Shown: piece by piece, positions 38,877 to 47,171 of the stretch
How the letters are laid out: each line of letters begins with the position of its first letter
Position numbering within the stretch: the stretch's first letter is position 1
Source of the DNA: Streptomyces tendae
GTDB lineage: Bacteria > Actinomycetota > Actinomycetes > Streptomycetales > Streptomycetaceae
Direction: 5' to 3'
DNA length: 64,000 bases
Assembly (NCBI RefSeq): GCF_014650435.1
Contig: NZ_BMUY01000002.1
Span: 558,001-622,000 of the forward strand
Program-made: the position numbers and the translations under genes
The notes under the pieces: generated by a model
What the model was told of the DNA's origin: nothing
The model's input: the letters and a program-made list of their open reading frames with translations, nothing else
Database searches by the model: none

Positions 38877-39809
38877 TCAGAACCGTCCGTCCTGGCAGCG
38901 CGCCACCCAGTCCGCCGCCGCCACGAACGCCTCGTCCGAGGTGCCCGGCCGCAGCGCGTCCACGTCGGCGGGCGCGACCTCCGCGCGGGGATACGACCCG
39001 AGGTAGCGCACCTGGAGGCAGGTCCGCTTCAGGCCCATCAGCGCGTCGGCCACCCGGCGGTCGGAGATGTGCCCCTCGGCGTCGATGCAGAAGCAGTAGT
39101 TGCCGATACCGGCGCCCGTGGGCCGGGACTGCAGCAGCATCAGGTTGATGCCACGGGTGGCGAACTCGCCCAGCAGATCGCGCAGGCCGCCGGGGTGGTC
39201 GTCGCGCTGCCAGAGCACGACGGACGTCTTGTCCGCCCCGGTCGGCGCCGCGGGCCGGGCCGGGCGGCCCACCAGCACGAAGCGCGTCTGGGCGTTCTCC
39301 GCGTCGTGGATGTCGGCCTCCAGCACCTCCAGGCCGTAGCGCTCCGCGGCGAACTCACCGGCGAAGGCCGCGTCGTACCGGCCCTCCTGCACCAGGCGGG
39401 CGCCGTCCGCGTTGGAGGCGGCCGATTCCCAGGCGACGTCCGGGAGGTGCGCCTTGATCCAGTTGCGGACCTGGGGCTGCGCGGCCGGGTGGGCCGTGAC
39501 CGTCTTGATGTCCGACAGCTTGGTGCCGGGGCGGACCAGCAGCGCGAAGGTGATGGAGAGCAGCACCTCGCGGTAGATCATCAGCGGCTGGCCGGCGACC
39601 AGCTCGTCGAGGGTGGTGGTGATACCGCCCTCGACGGAGTTCTCGATCGGCACGAACGCGGCCTCGGCCTCGCCGGTGCGCACCGCGTCGAGCGCGGACT
39701 GCACCGAGACGTACGGGACGAGTTCCCGGGTCGCCGTCTCCGGGAGGGTGCGCAGGGCGACTTCGGTGAAGGTGCCTTCAGGGCCGAGATACGCGTAACT
39801 GGCTGGCAT
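38877..39809 (-). CDS. pheA: Prephenate dehydratase
   Basis: A 310-residue monofunctional prephenate dehydratase of the phenylalanine pathway. The catalytic half starts ASYAYLGPEGTFTEVAL and contains PIENSVEGGITTTLDEL and the TRF motif in NAQTRFVLVGR. The C-terminal ACT domain (about residues 195-300; LLQSRPTGAGIGNYCFCIDA) gives feedback control by phenylalanine. There is no chorismate mutase domain. It is followed by the DnaA-box region. Confidence 0.96.
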   Translation of the reverse strand: MPASYAYLGPEGTFTEVALRTLPETATRELVPYVSVQSALDAVRTGEAEAAFVPIENSVEGGITTTLDELVAGQPLMIYREVLLSITFALLVRPGTKLSDIKTVTAHPAAQPQVRNWIKAHLPDVAWESAASNADGARLVQEGRYDAAFAGEFAAERYGLEVLEADIHDAENAQTRFVLVGRPARPAAPTGADKTSVVLWQRDDHPGGLRDLLGEFATRGINLMLLQSRPTGAGIGNYCFCIDAEGHISDRRVADALMGLKRTCLQVRYLGSYPRAEVAPADVDALRPGTSDEAFVAAADWVARCQDGRF

Positions 39810-39889
39810 GTCCTCACCCTAATGGGCCCGGCGACACCCGGCTCACGCGTCCCGCACAAGCCCCTCCGCGGGGTGATGCGCCCCCGGAT

Positions 39890-41194
39890 TCACCCCTCCA
39901 GCAGCCGCTGCCCCACGTACTCTCCCTCCGACGCCCCGCCCGGCACCGCGAACAGCCCGCTGGCCTCGTGCCGGATGAACTGGGACAGCGCGTCGCCCCG
40001 GTCCAGCTTGCGCTGCACCGGCACGAAGCCCCGCAGCGGATCGGCCTGCCAGCAGATGAAGAGCAGCCCGGCGTCCGGGACGCCGTCGGTGTCGAAGCCG
40101 TCGTGGTAGGAGAAGGGGCGCCGGACCATGGCCGCGCCGCCGTTCTGGTCGGGGCGGGTGATCCGGGCGTGGGCGTTGATCGGAACGACGAGTTTCCCGG
40201 CGGCGTCCGTCTTCTCCAGGTCCATTTCCGTCGTCTCGGTGGCCCCGCTCCCCCCGGACAGCGGTGCCCCGTCCGACTTGCGGCGCCCGATGACCTCCTC
40301 CTGGGCCTTGAGGGACAGGTCCTCCCAGTCGTCGAGGAGCATGCGGATGCGGCGTACGACGACGTAGGAGCCGTTCGCCATCCAGGCGGGCCCGCCCGTG
40401 CCGGACCCGGGCGCCTCCGGCACGAAGATCCGCTTGTCGAAGTCGGCGTCGGCGGGCTTCGGGTTGCGGGTGCCGTCGACCTGGCCCATGAGGTTGCGGG
40501 CGGTCATGGGGTGGGCGGTGGCGCCGGGCGAGCGGTTGAAGCCGTTCATCTGCCAGCGGATGCGGGCCGCCGTCCCGGCGTCCCGCTGGATGGCGCGCAG
40601 GGCGTGGAAGGCCACCAGGGCGTCGTCGGCGCCGATCTGCACCCACAGGTCGCCGTTGCTGCGGTTCTTGTCGAGGTGGTCGGAGGAGAAGTCGGGGAGC
40701 GGATCGAGGGCGACCGGGCGCTGCTCGCCGAGCCCGGTCCGGCCGAAGAAGCTGTGCCCGAATCCGAAGGTGACGGTCAGCGAGGAGGGCCCGGCGTCCC
40801 GGGCCACGTCCGTGTCACGGGTTCCGGCCGGTTCGCCCGCCATCAGCCGCCGGGCCGTGTCCGACCAGCGGCGCAGCAGTGCGGCGGCCTCCTTGCGGCC
40901 GGCGCCGGCCGCAAGGTCGAAGGCGATGAGGTGGCCGCGGGCCTGCATCGGGGTGGTGATGCCGGGCTGATGTTTCCCGTGAAACATCGCCTGCTCGCCA
41001 CCGAGCGAGGTGAGGGGAGTGGCGGCGGAGGAGGGCGCGGCGGCGTAGCCCGCGGCGGCCCCCGCCGCACCGAGGACGAGCCCGGTGGCACCCGCGGTGC
41101 CGAGCAGCCGTCGTCGCGAGAGGCCCTCGGGGGCGGTGGCGTTTCCAGGGATCCCGGGGTCCGAGGGGGTCGCCTGGTTGGACTGGTCAGGCAT
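39890..41194 (-). CDS. dtpA: Tat-exported DyP-type haem peroxidase DtpA
   Basis: A 434-residue dye-decolourising peroxidase. A twin-arginine signal is at residues 26-50 (LSRRRLLGTAGATGLVLGAA). The DyP motif GXXDG is GQVDGTRN, and the proximal haem-histidine region is in the C-terminal half (FSYHDGFDTDGVPDAGL). In S. lividans the matching extracellular peroxidase DtpA lies in the same Sco/copper cluster and is needed for maturation of the copper oxidase GlxA. It is last in the operon, 8 bp after the CopC-CopD gene. Codons at 40972-40985 form a parS-like site. Confidence 0.92.
   Translation of the reverse strand: MPDQSNQATPSDPGIPGNATAPEGLSRRRLLGTAGATGLVLGAAGAAAGYAAAPSSAATPLTSLGGEQAMFHGKHQPGITTPMQARGHLIAFDLAAGAGRKEAAALLRRWSDTARRLMAGEPAGTRDTDVARDAGPSSLTVTFGFGHSFFGRTGLGEQRPVALDPLPDFSSDHLDKNRSNGDLWVQIGADDALVAFHALRAIQRDAGTAARIRWQMNGFNRSPGATAHPMTARNLMGQVDGTRNPKPADADFDKRIFVPEAPGSGTGGPAWMANGSYVVVRRIRMLLDDWEDLSLKAQEEVIGRRKSDGAPLSGGSGATETTEMDLEKTDAAGKLVVPINAHARITRPDQNGGAAMVRRPFSYHDGFDTDGVPDAGLLFICWQADPLRGFVPVQRKLDRGDALSQFIRHEASGLFAVPGGASEGEYVGQRLLEG
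40972..40985. promoter_or_regulatory. parS-like site (13/14) inside dtpA
   Basis: GTTTCCCGTGAAAC (plus strand; GTTTCACGGGAAAC on the coding strand) lies in dtpA codons for MFHGKH. It is extended by one palindromic base pair on each side (ATG...CAT). It is the same variant as the site at 8460-8473. Confidence 0.65.
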
Positions 41195-41202
41195 GGTGCG
41201 GT

Positions 41203-43254
41203 TCAGCCGATCTGCGTGTTCTTGGAGATGGTGACCTGGTCGATGTCGGAGGTGCGCACGGTGACGGCGACTTCCCAGTCTCCCGCCATCGGTATCTGCA
41301 CTCCGCTCGCCGACCAGTGGCCGGTGGTGATGTGGTCGGGGGCGACGGGCAGCGGCCCGATGTCCTTGGCCTTCTGGGTGAGGGCCACCTTCACCTCGGG
41401 GATGTCGAAGGCGGTCCCGTCCGGGCGCTCGACGTAGAGGTGCAGGTCGTTGACGCCGACCCGGGCGGGGTCGAGTTCGACCCGTACGACGCCCTTGCCG
41501 TTCTGGCTCCCGGTGTCGAAGGGCATGTCCAGGGTCACCGCACCCGTGGCGGGGGCGGAGCTGCCGGCGGAGGACGTGCCGGCGGCCTTGGCCTCCTCCT
41601 CGGTGCGGCCCGGCTCGGTCTGGGTCAGGACGGTGGTCACCACGAGCAGGACGACGGCGATGCCCGCCTCGGCCAGCACGGAACGGCGCAGTCCGAACCG
41701 GTTCGGGTCGGCGTCCCGTTGCTGCTTCTGCCGGGCGGCGTCCACGGCCGCGCGCTGCCGGGCCAGCTGTGCGGCCCGCTGGGAGCCGCCGGTGCCCTTC
41801 GCGGTGCCGGACCCCTTCGCGGTGCCCGATCCCTTCGCGGTGCCGGACCCCTTCGTCGTGCCGGACTCCTTCTCGGCGACCTTCGCGTTTCCGGACGCCT
41901 TGGTACCAGCCTTCGCACCCGACCTCGCGGACGCGTTTCCGGACGCCTTCGTGGACGCCTTCCCGGCCCCCTTCTCCGCCTTCTCCGCGCGCCGTGCGGC
42001 CGCAGCCCTCGCGACGGCGGGCGTCGCCTCCGCCAGCTGCGCCGTCCACCGGCGCGAGAAGTAGGCGACGCCGACGAGTACCGCCACGAGCCCGATCTTC
42101 ACGAGGAGCAGCTGCCCGTACCGGGTGTCGGTGAAGGCCGTCCAGGAGCCCAGCTGGCGCCAGGACTGGTACGTGCCGGTCACCACCAGCGCGATCACGC
42201 TGCCGAAGGCGACGCGCGAGAACCGGCTCACGGCGAGGGCGGGAACCGGCGTGTCCGCCGGGCCGCGGTACAGGGCGACGAGCAGTGCGGTCAGTCCGCC
42301 GAGCCAGGTGGCGACGGCGATCAGGTGGACGACGTCGACCGGCATGGCGAGAGTGGCCTGGAGGCCGACGGAGGCGTGCTCGGACATCGCCCAGGTCGCC
42401 GCGAGGCCCACCGCCACGACACTGCCGCCGACCGCGAGCCCGAAGGTGAGGTCCCGCTTCTCCTCGTCCTCCCGCTTGTCGTACGCGCCGAAGAACACGG
42501 CGATGAACAGCGCGGCCGCCGCCAGCAGCAGCAGCCGGGAGACCAGCGCGGCGCCTGCCTTGGTCTGCAGCACCTCGCCGAGCAGGCCGAGGTCGAAGAC
42601 GTCGGCGACCTTCCCGGAACCGGTGTAGGAGCCGCGCAGCAGGAGGAGCAGGAGGGTGGCGGCGGTCAGCGAGAGCCAGCCGGAGACGACGAACCGCTGC
42701 ACGACGCGCACTCCGGAGCCGCGCGGCCAGCAGGCGAGCACGAAGGCGGCGCCGCCCACCAGCACGGCGAACCCGGCGTACGACACGTACCGCCCGACGC
42801 CGTACAACCCGCCGACGAATCCGCCGCCGGCGCCCTGCCCGGAGACGGTGACCGAGGTCTCGGAGGGGGCGCCGACGGAGAAGGTGTAGGCGCCGGAGAC
42901 CGGGTGGCTGTCGGCGGAGACGACCTGGTAGGTCACCGTGTACGTGCCGTCGGGCAGCCCGGCGTGCAGTTTCACGGAGTACGTCGTGCCGCCCGTGCCG
43001 GACGGTTTGCCGTCGTCGACGCGCTTGCCCTTGGGGTCGAGGACGCGCAGCGAGTCGTCGTCCATGGAGACCGACTCGGAGAAGGTGAGCGACACCTGGG
43101 CCGGAGCCTTGTCGACCACCGCCCCCTCCCGGGGGTCGCTGCCGGTCAGCGCGGCGTGCGCGGAGGCCGGTCCGGCGCCGGCCAGCAGCGCGCAGGCCGC
43201 GGCCAGGAGCAGCAGCACCAGGGTCCGGACGCGCGGGGCGATGGTCTGCGTCAA
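41203..43254 (-). CDS. CopC-CopD fusion copper protein
   Basis: A 683-residue fusion. A signal peptide ends ASAHAAL, leaving the N-terminal histidine of a CopC domain (residues about 33-130), with a second ligand region VSADSHPVSG. Eight CopD-type helices follow (about 150-410). An unusual Lys/Ala/Gly/Thr-rich segment (about 420-510) with four KGSGTA-like repeats separates them from one more helix and a C-terminal extracellular domain (about 540-683). CopC binds copper outside the membrane and CopD is thought to import it. It sits between the PCuAC chaperone and dtpA genes. Confidence 0.9.
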   Translation of the reverse strand: MTQTIAPRVRTLVLLLLAAACALLAGAGPASAHAALTGSDPREGAVVDKAPAQVSLTFSESVSMDDDSLRVLDPKGKRVDDGKPSGTGGTTYSVKLHAGLPDGTYTVTYQVVSADSHPVSGAYTFSVGAPSETSVTVSGQGAGGGFVGGLYGVGRYVSYAGFAVLVGGAAFVLACWPRGSGVRVVQRFVVSGWLSLTAATLLLLLLRGSYTGSGKVADVFDLGLLGEVLQTKAGAALVSRLLLLAAAALFIAVFFGAYDKREDEEKRDLTFGLAVGGSVVAVGLAATWAMSEHASVGLQATLAMPVDVVHLIAVATWLGGLTALLVALYRGPADTPVPALAVSRFSRVAFGSVIALVVTGTYQSWRQLGSWTAFTDTRYGQLLLVKIGLVAVLVGVAYFSRRWTAQLAEATPAVARAAAARRAEKAEKGAGKASTKASGNASARSGAKAGTKASGNAKVAEKESGTTKGSGTAKGSGTAKGSGTAKGTGGSQRAAQLARQRAAVDAARQKQQRDADPNRFGLRRSVLAEAGIAVVLLVVTTVLTQTEPGRTEEEAKAAGTSSAGSSAPATGAVTLDMPFDTGSQNGKGVVRVELDPARVGVNDLHLYVERPDGTAFDIPEVKVALTQKAKDIGPLPVAPDHITTGHWSASGVQIPMAGDWEVAVTVRTSDIDQVTISKNTQIG

Positions 43255-43267
43255 GGTGGTCCCTCCC

Positions 43268-43807
43268 TCAGTGTCCGGAGTCTTCGGAGTGCCCGGAGTG
43301 TCCGGCGGTGGGCTGGTAGGTGGCCGCCTTCACGGGCAACTTGACCGTGACGGGGGCGGAGTGGGCGAAGTGCAGTTCGACGGTGACGGACTGGCCCTGC
43401 TTCGGCTGCTGCTTCAGCTTCTCGAACATCAGGTGGTTCCCACCGCTCTTGAACACGAGTTGACCGTGCGCGGGGACCTCGAGGCGGTCGACCTCCTTCA
43501 TGGTCCCGTCGACGGTCTCGTGCACGGTGACCTCGCCGGCCCCGCTGGTGACGGAGGTCAGTTCGTCCGCGGTGCCGCCCTCGTTGGTGATCGTGAGGAA
43601 CCCGGCCGCCATCGAGTCGGAGACGGGCTGCGGTATGTAGGCGGCGTCGACGGAGAGTTCGGCACCAGAGGCCGCGGAGCCGGAGTCCGAGCCGCCGCAG
43701 CCCGCGAGGGCCAGGGCGCCGATCACCGCGACGGCGGCCAGCGCGGGGCCGCGCCGCACGGGTCCTCCCGCGGACCACCTTCCGGAACCTCCCGCCGGGC
43801 GCCTCAC
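43268..43807 (-). CDS. ecuC: PCuAC-type extracytoplasmic copper chaperone
   Basis: A 179-residue lipoprotein: lipobox LALAGC with C37. The PCuAC domain keeps the copper histidines and methionines (VHETVDGTMKEVDRLEVPA, GGNHLMFEKL) and ends in a His-rich tail (AGHSGHSEDSGH). It carries Cu(I) and in S. lividans ECuC cooperates with Sco in copper delivery to cytochrome c oxidase. The GTG overlaps the sco stop (GTGA), so the two are translationally coupled. The symbol follows the S. lividans name. Confidence 0.88.
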   Translation of the reverse strand: MRRPAGGSGRWSAGGPVRRGPALAAVAVIGALALAGCGGSDSGSAASGAELSVDAAYIPQPVSDSMAAGFLTITNEGGTADELTSVTSGAGEVTVHETVDGTMKEVDRLEVPAHGQLVFKSGGNHLMFEKLKQQPKQGQSVTVELHFAHSAPVTVKLPVKAATYQPTAGHSGHSEDSGH

Positions 43808-44454
43808 GGGTTCTCCCCCTTGATGAGCTTGGGGAGGTCCTTGGTGTAGTCGTCGACCGTGGCGTCCTCGCCGTACAGGACGTAGCCCGCGTCGGACTTC
43901 GGGGAGAAGGCGACGACCTGGGTGCCGTGGGTCGAGACGATCTTGCCGTCCTTGTCCTTGGTCGGCGGGTCGATGGAGATGCCGAGGGTGCGGGCGCCGG
44001 CCTGGATGGTGTCGAACTCGCCGGTCAGGCCGACGATCTGTGAGTCGATGCCCTTGAGCCACTTGCCGAGCGCGGCGGGGGTGTCGCGCTCCGGGTCGGT
44101 GCTGACGAACACGACGCGGAGCTTGTCCTGCTCCGCCTGGGAGAGCTGCTTCTTGGCCACGGCGATGTTGTTCATGGTCAGCGGGCAGACGTCGGGGCAG
44201 TGGGTGTAGCCGAAGTAGATCAGCGTGGGCTTGCCCGCGGTCTGCTCGCGGAGGTCGTACTTCTTGCCCTGGGTGTCGGTGAGGACCAGGTCGGGCTTCT
44301 CGAAGGGCTTGTCGAGGACGGTGGCGGCCTGCTGGCTGTTGTCCTCGGAGACCACGGTCACGGGCTTGTCGCTGTCGGCGCCGCTGCCGCAGGCGGACAG
44401 CGTCAGAGTGGCGGCGGCGAGCAGGGCGGCCATGGCGAACGTCTTCTTGCGCAT
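43804..44454 (-). CDS. sco: Sco1/SenC-family copper chaperone
   Basis: A 216-residue lipoprotein with lipobox LSAC (C22). The thioredoxin-like Sco fold has the copper ligands C86 and C90 in THCPDVC and H176 in STHGTQVVAF. Sco inserts copper into the CuA site of cytochrome c oxidase and in S. lividans also influences development. It is coupled by overlap to the PCuAC gene downstream. Two hairpins between it and the YcnI gene suggest that transcription starts anew here. Confidence 0.95.
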   Translation of the reverse strand: MRKKTFAMAALLAAATLTLSACGSGADSDKPVTVVSEDNSQQAATVLDKPFEKPDLVLTDTQGKKYDLREQTAGKPTLIYFGYTHCPDVCPLTMNNIAVAKKQLSQAEQDKLRVVFVSTDPERDTPAALGKWLKGIDSQIVGLTGEFDTIQAGARTLGISIDPPTKDKDGKIVSTHGTQVVAFSPKSDAGYVLYGEDATVDDYTKDLPKLIKGENP

Positions 44455-44520
44455 AGAAAAATGTCCCAGATGTGAGGTGCTCCGGTGCGCGCCGGGTCCG
44501 TCGCAGGACCGACGGACGGT

Positions 44521-44578
44521 GTCCGGCGCGCACCGGACGAGAGGATGCGCCGACGAGGTGGTGCCGGCGCACCGGCAC
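44521..44578 (-). terminator. Two hairpins between the YcnI gene and sco
   Basis: GTCCGG/CCGGAC at 44521-44538 (6 bp, 6-nt loop) and GTGCCGG/CCGGCAC at 44561-44578 (7 bp, 4-nt loop). The second begins 8 bp after the YcnI stop codon. They are probably terminators, though short. Confidence 0.5.
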
Positions 44579-44585
44579 GGCGTTG

Positions 44586-45347
44586 TTACGCCGCCGTGCC
44601 GGAGTCGCGTCGGCGCCCGGCCAGCACGCCGTACCCGACGCCCGCCGCACCGACGACGATGCCGACGATGCCGAGGACCCGGGCGGTGGTGTCACTGCTG
44701 TCGCCGGAGCCGGAGTCCGACGCGGAGGAGTCGGCGGCCGTGTTCTGCGCGTCCGCCCCGGTGTCCTCGGCCTTCGCGTCCGAGGAGCCCGCCGCTCCGT
44801 GGGCGTCGTCCTCGGCGGCGGCCAGCTGGAGCACGGGCGCCGGGGACTCGGGCTCTTCCTGGCCCTCCTGCGGCACCTCGATCCAGCGCACGACCTCCTT
44901 GTTGGAGTACGTCTGGATCGCCTTGAACACCAGCTGGTCGGCGTCCTCGGGCAGGGCCCCGATGGAGACCGGGAACTTCTGGAAGTAGCCGGGCTCGACG
45001 CCCTTGCCGTCGGCGGTCCAGGTCACCTTGGTGACGACCTCGGTGAGCTGCTTGCCGTGCGACTCCAGCGGCTTGTCGAGCTTGGACTTGGTGACCTCGG
45101 ACTTCCAGCCGGGGACCGGCTGCGGCATGACGGACGCCAGCGGGTGGTCGGTGGGGAAGTTGACCTCCAGCTTGGTGGTGGAGGCGTTGTCGCGCTCGTT
45201 GGGGACCTTGAAGTCGACGACCGCGTAGCCGCCCTTGGCGGCCGTGCCCTCCGGCTGCACGCTGACGTGCGCGAAGGCGGGGGCGGACAGGGCGAGGACG
45301 GCGATGCCGGACACGGCGCCGGCGGCGGCGATACGGGAAGCCTTCAT
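44586..45347 (-). CDS. YcnI-family (DUF1775) copper-binding membrane-anchored protein
   Basis: A 253-residue protein. A signal peptide ends APAFAHVSV, exposing an N-terminal histidine that binds Cu(II) in YcnI proteins; a conserved tryptophan is present in VPGWKSEV. The DUF1775 domain spans about 27-165, then an acidic Ser/Asp-rich linker (about 185-220) and one C-terminal helix (VLGIVGIVVGAAGVGYGVLA). It is likely an extracytoplasmic copper-binding protein anchored at the C-terminus. It is in the same strand and cluster as sco and the CopC-CopD gene. Confidence 0.9.
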   Translation of the reverse strand: MKASRIAAAGAVSGIAVLALSAPAFAHVSVQPEGTAAKGGYAVVDFKVPNERDNASTTKLEVNFPTDHPLASVMPQPVPGWKSEVTKSKLDKPLESHGKQLTEVVTKVTWTADGKGVEPGYFQKFPVSIGALPEDADQLVFKAIQTYSNKEVVRWIEVPQEGQEEPESPAPVLQLAAAEDDAHGAAGSSDAKAEDTGADAQNTAADSSASDSGSGDSSDTTARVLGIVGIVVGAAGVGYGVLAGRRRDSGTAA

Positions 45348-45476
45348 GGACGGAGTACTCCGCTTCGTGTGGACACCGGTGCGGGACCGGTACCGAGTGA
45401 CAGGAGGGATGCGCGCGCACGCGCGCGTGCCGCACGACGGCGGCCCCTCCCGGAGCGGGACGGCGGTCGCGTCGTG

Positions 45477-46319
45477 TCAGGCGGCGAGGGCGAACGCGTC
45501 ACTCGGCGGGCCGCGCCGGACGACCGTGTGCTGGAGCGCGGTGGTACGGGGCCGGGGCGGCACCCACAGTTCGGGACGCGGCGGACGCGGGCCCGTACCG
45601 GGGGCGCCGGCCAGCCCGGCGTGCAGGGCGCGCACCAGGGAGAGCGCCGCGCGCAGGGCGCGTACGAACGCAGCCTCGGCCATGGACTGGGCGGAGTGCG
45701 CCGACAGTTCGACGAGCCGGGCCAGGGCCAGGTCCCCGCGACGCAGCAGCCAGCCGGCGGCCAGGGCGGCGAGGACGTGGCCGAGCAGCATCGGCAGTGA
45801 CGGCAGCAGCGAGGCGGAGGCGCCGGCGGACAGCGCGTCGGCCGGATTGTGCGCCCCGCCCGCGTGGACGTCCTGGGCGATCCGCGCGTCGGTGAGGATC
45901 CGCTCGGCCTGGGCCGGGCTGATCGCCGCCGCGGTGGTCCCGCAGACCAGCCGTGCGGCCTGCTGGACGAGGGAAGCGTCGGACAGCGCGCCCGCCCCGC
46001 CGGACGCGGCGGTCGTACCGGACGCCGTGGCCGCGGCCGTGCCGTGCTGGCCGAGACCGAACAAGGCGTGCAGCGCGGTCTGTCCGACGGTGAGCAGCAT
46101 CGCGATGCCGGGCAGTGAGCGCCGGCGGCCGGCGAGTGGCACGGCGACCAGGACCGCCCCGAGGAATCCCGCGCCCAGCGACCACAGCGGAACGGTGGCG
46201 CAGGAGGCCAGGGTGTGCCCCGCCGCGGCCAGCACGACGCAGACCGCGGCGAACACCGCGGCCCGCAGGATCCGGAGATCGTGTCCGGAGCGCGCCGTTG
46301 GCGGGTGGGGGGCAGTCAT
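45477..46319 (-). CDS. Polytopic membrane protein of the copper cluster
   Basis: A 280-residue protein with about five hydrophobic segments (RILRAAVFAAVCVVLAAAGH, WSLGAGFLGAVLVAVPLAG, SLPGIAMLLTVGQTALHALF, then SLLPSLPMLLGHVLAALAAG). Histidines and cysteines occur near helix ends (GHTLASC; FGLGQHG; GGAHNP), which would suit metal handling but prove nothing. The family name is unknown to me. It is first in the minus-strand copper cluster, 129 bp upstream of the YcnI gene. Confidence 0.65.
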   Translation of the reverse strand: MTAPHPPTARSGHDLRILRAAVFAAVCVVLAAAGHTLASCATVPLWSLGAGFLGAVLVAVPLAGRRRSLPGIAMLLTVGQTALHALFGLGQHGTAAATASGTTAASGGAGALSDASLVQQAARLVCGTTAAAISPAQAERILTDARIAQDVHAGGAHNPADALSAGASASLLPSLPMLLGHVLAALAAGWLLRRGDLALARLVELSAHSAQSMAEAAFVRALRAALSLVRALHAGLAGAPGTGPRPPRPELWVPPRPRTTALQHTVVRRGPPSDAFALAA

Positions 46320-46560
46320 GGCGGCCTCATCATCGCACCCACGGCCCGGGCGTCGTACGGCAGGTCCACAAGATGCCGTACGACCGGAAGACGAACTACG
46401 GGGCGGAAGATCACCATCTGGTACGAGTCATCCCGCATACACCGGTCGGCGGCGGCGACGCATCCGCCAGATGAGCGGTGTCACGGGCGCGACGCGCTTA
46501 CGCCCGGGTGTGAGGGGCAATACGTATCGGTATGTCGAGCCGCGGCCGGGAGGCTGGAGC

Positions 46561-47025
46561 ATGAGCATCTGGTGGTCACTCCATTTGCGGCGCGAGGCTG
46601 CGAGCGTGCCCCTGGCCCGCCGGCTGCTGATCGGCACCATGGAGACCGCGGGCGTCGACCCCGACATCTCCTTCGACCTCTCCGTCGCGCTCAGCGAAGC
46701 CTGTGCCAACGCCGTCGAGCACGGCGGGGACGACGGGGCGGGCGGCCCCGGTGAGGCGTACCGCGTCACGGCCTACCTGGACGGCGAACGGTGCCGTATC
46801 GAGGTCGCCGACACGGGCCCCGGTTTCCCCGCCCCCGTCCCGGGCGGGCCGCAGGGCGTCGCCCGCCCGGCGTCCCCGGAGGCGGAGAGCGGCCGCGGCC
46901 TGTGTCTCATCCGGGAGCTGGCCGACCACGTCCACATCGGCAGTGCGCCGGGGCGGGCCGGGGCCGTCGTGAGCTTCGACAAGGTCCTCAAGTGGCGGGA
47001 GAACGCCCCGCTGGTGGCGGTCTGA
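46561..47025 (+). CDS. RsbW-like ATP-binding (anti-sigma type) protein
   Basis: A 154-residue single HATPase_c domain: N-box LSEACANAVEHGG, G1 box VADTGPGFPAP, and G2 box GRGLCLIRELAD. This is the small serine-kinase/anti-sigma architecture abundant in Streptomyces, usually partnered with anti-anti-sigma factors and PP2C phosphatases. A PP2C-like gene lies beyond pepP. The ATG at 46561 was chosen because the HATPase fold begins just after it; the frame upstream is open but not protein-like. A 14-bp tandem repeat follows its stop codon. Confidence 0.85.
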   Translation: MSIWWSLHLRREAASVPLARRLLIGTMETAGVDPDISFDLSVALSEACANAVEHGGDDGAGGPGEAYRVTAYLDGERCRIEVADTGPGFPAPVPGGPQGVARPASPEAESGRGLCLIRELADHVHIGSAPGRAGAVVSFDKVLKWRENAPLVAV

Positions 47026-47108
47026 CAACAGGCCCCGGGCAACAGACCCCGGACAACAGGATCCGGACGACAGGTCCCGGCAACAGGTCCCGCACGACAG
47101 GGCCCGGA
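47026..47108. repeat. Six tandem copies of a 14-bp unit
   Basis: Units resembling CAACAGGTCCCGGA start at 47026, 47040, 47054, 47068 (13 bp), 47081 and 47095. Each differs from the consensus by one to three bases. They begin right at the stop codon of the RsbW-like gene and end next to a strong hairpin terminator. Confidence 0.85.
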
Positions 47109-47113
47109 CACGC

Positions 47114-47149
47114 CGACGGCCGGGCACCCGCGCGGGTGCCCGGCCGTCG
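47114..47149. terminator. Bidirectional hairpin terminator
   Basis: Perfect 16-bp stem (CGACGGCCGGGCACCC at 47114-47129, complement at 47134-47149) with a GCGC loop. It lies between the convergent RsbW-like gene and pepP, 22 bp from the pepP stop. Confidence 0.88.
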
Positions 47150-47171
47150 TACGGCAAGTGCGGTCGGACGG

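Noticed and set aside
47026..47108. CRISPR array
   Set aside because: Repeat units are 14 bp and directly adjacent, with no spacers and no cas genes.
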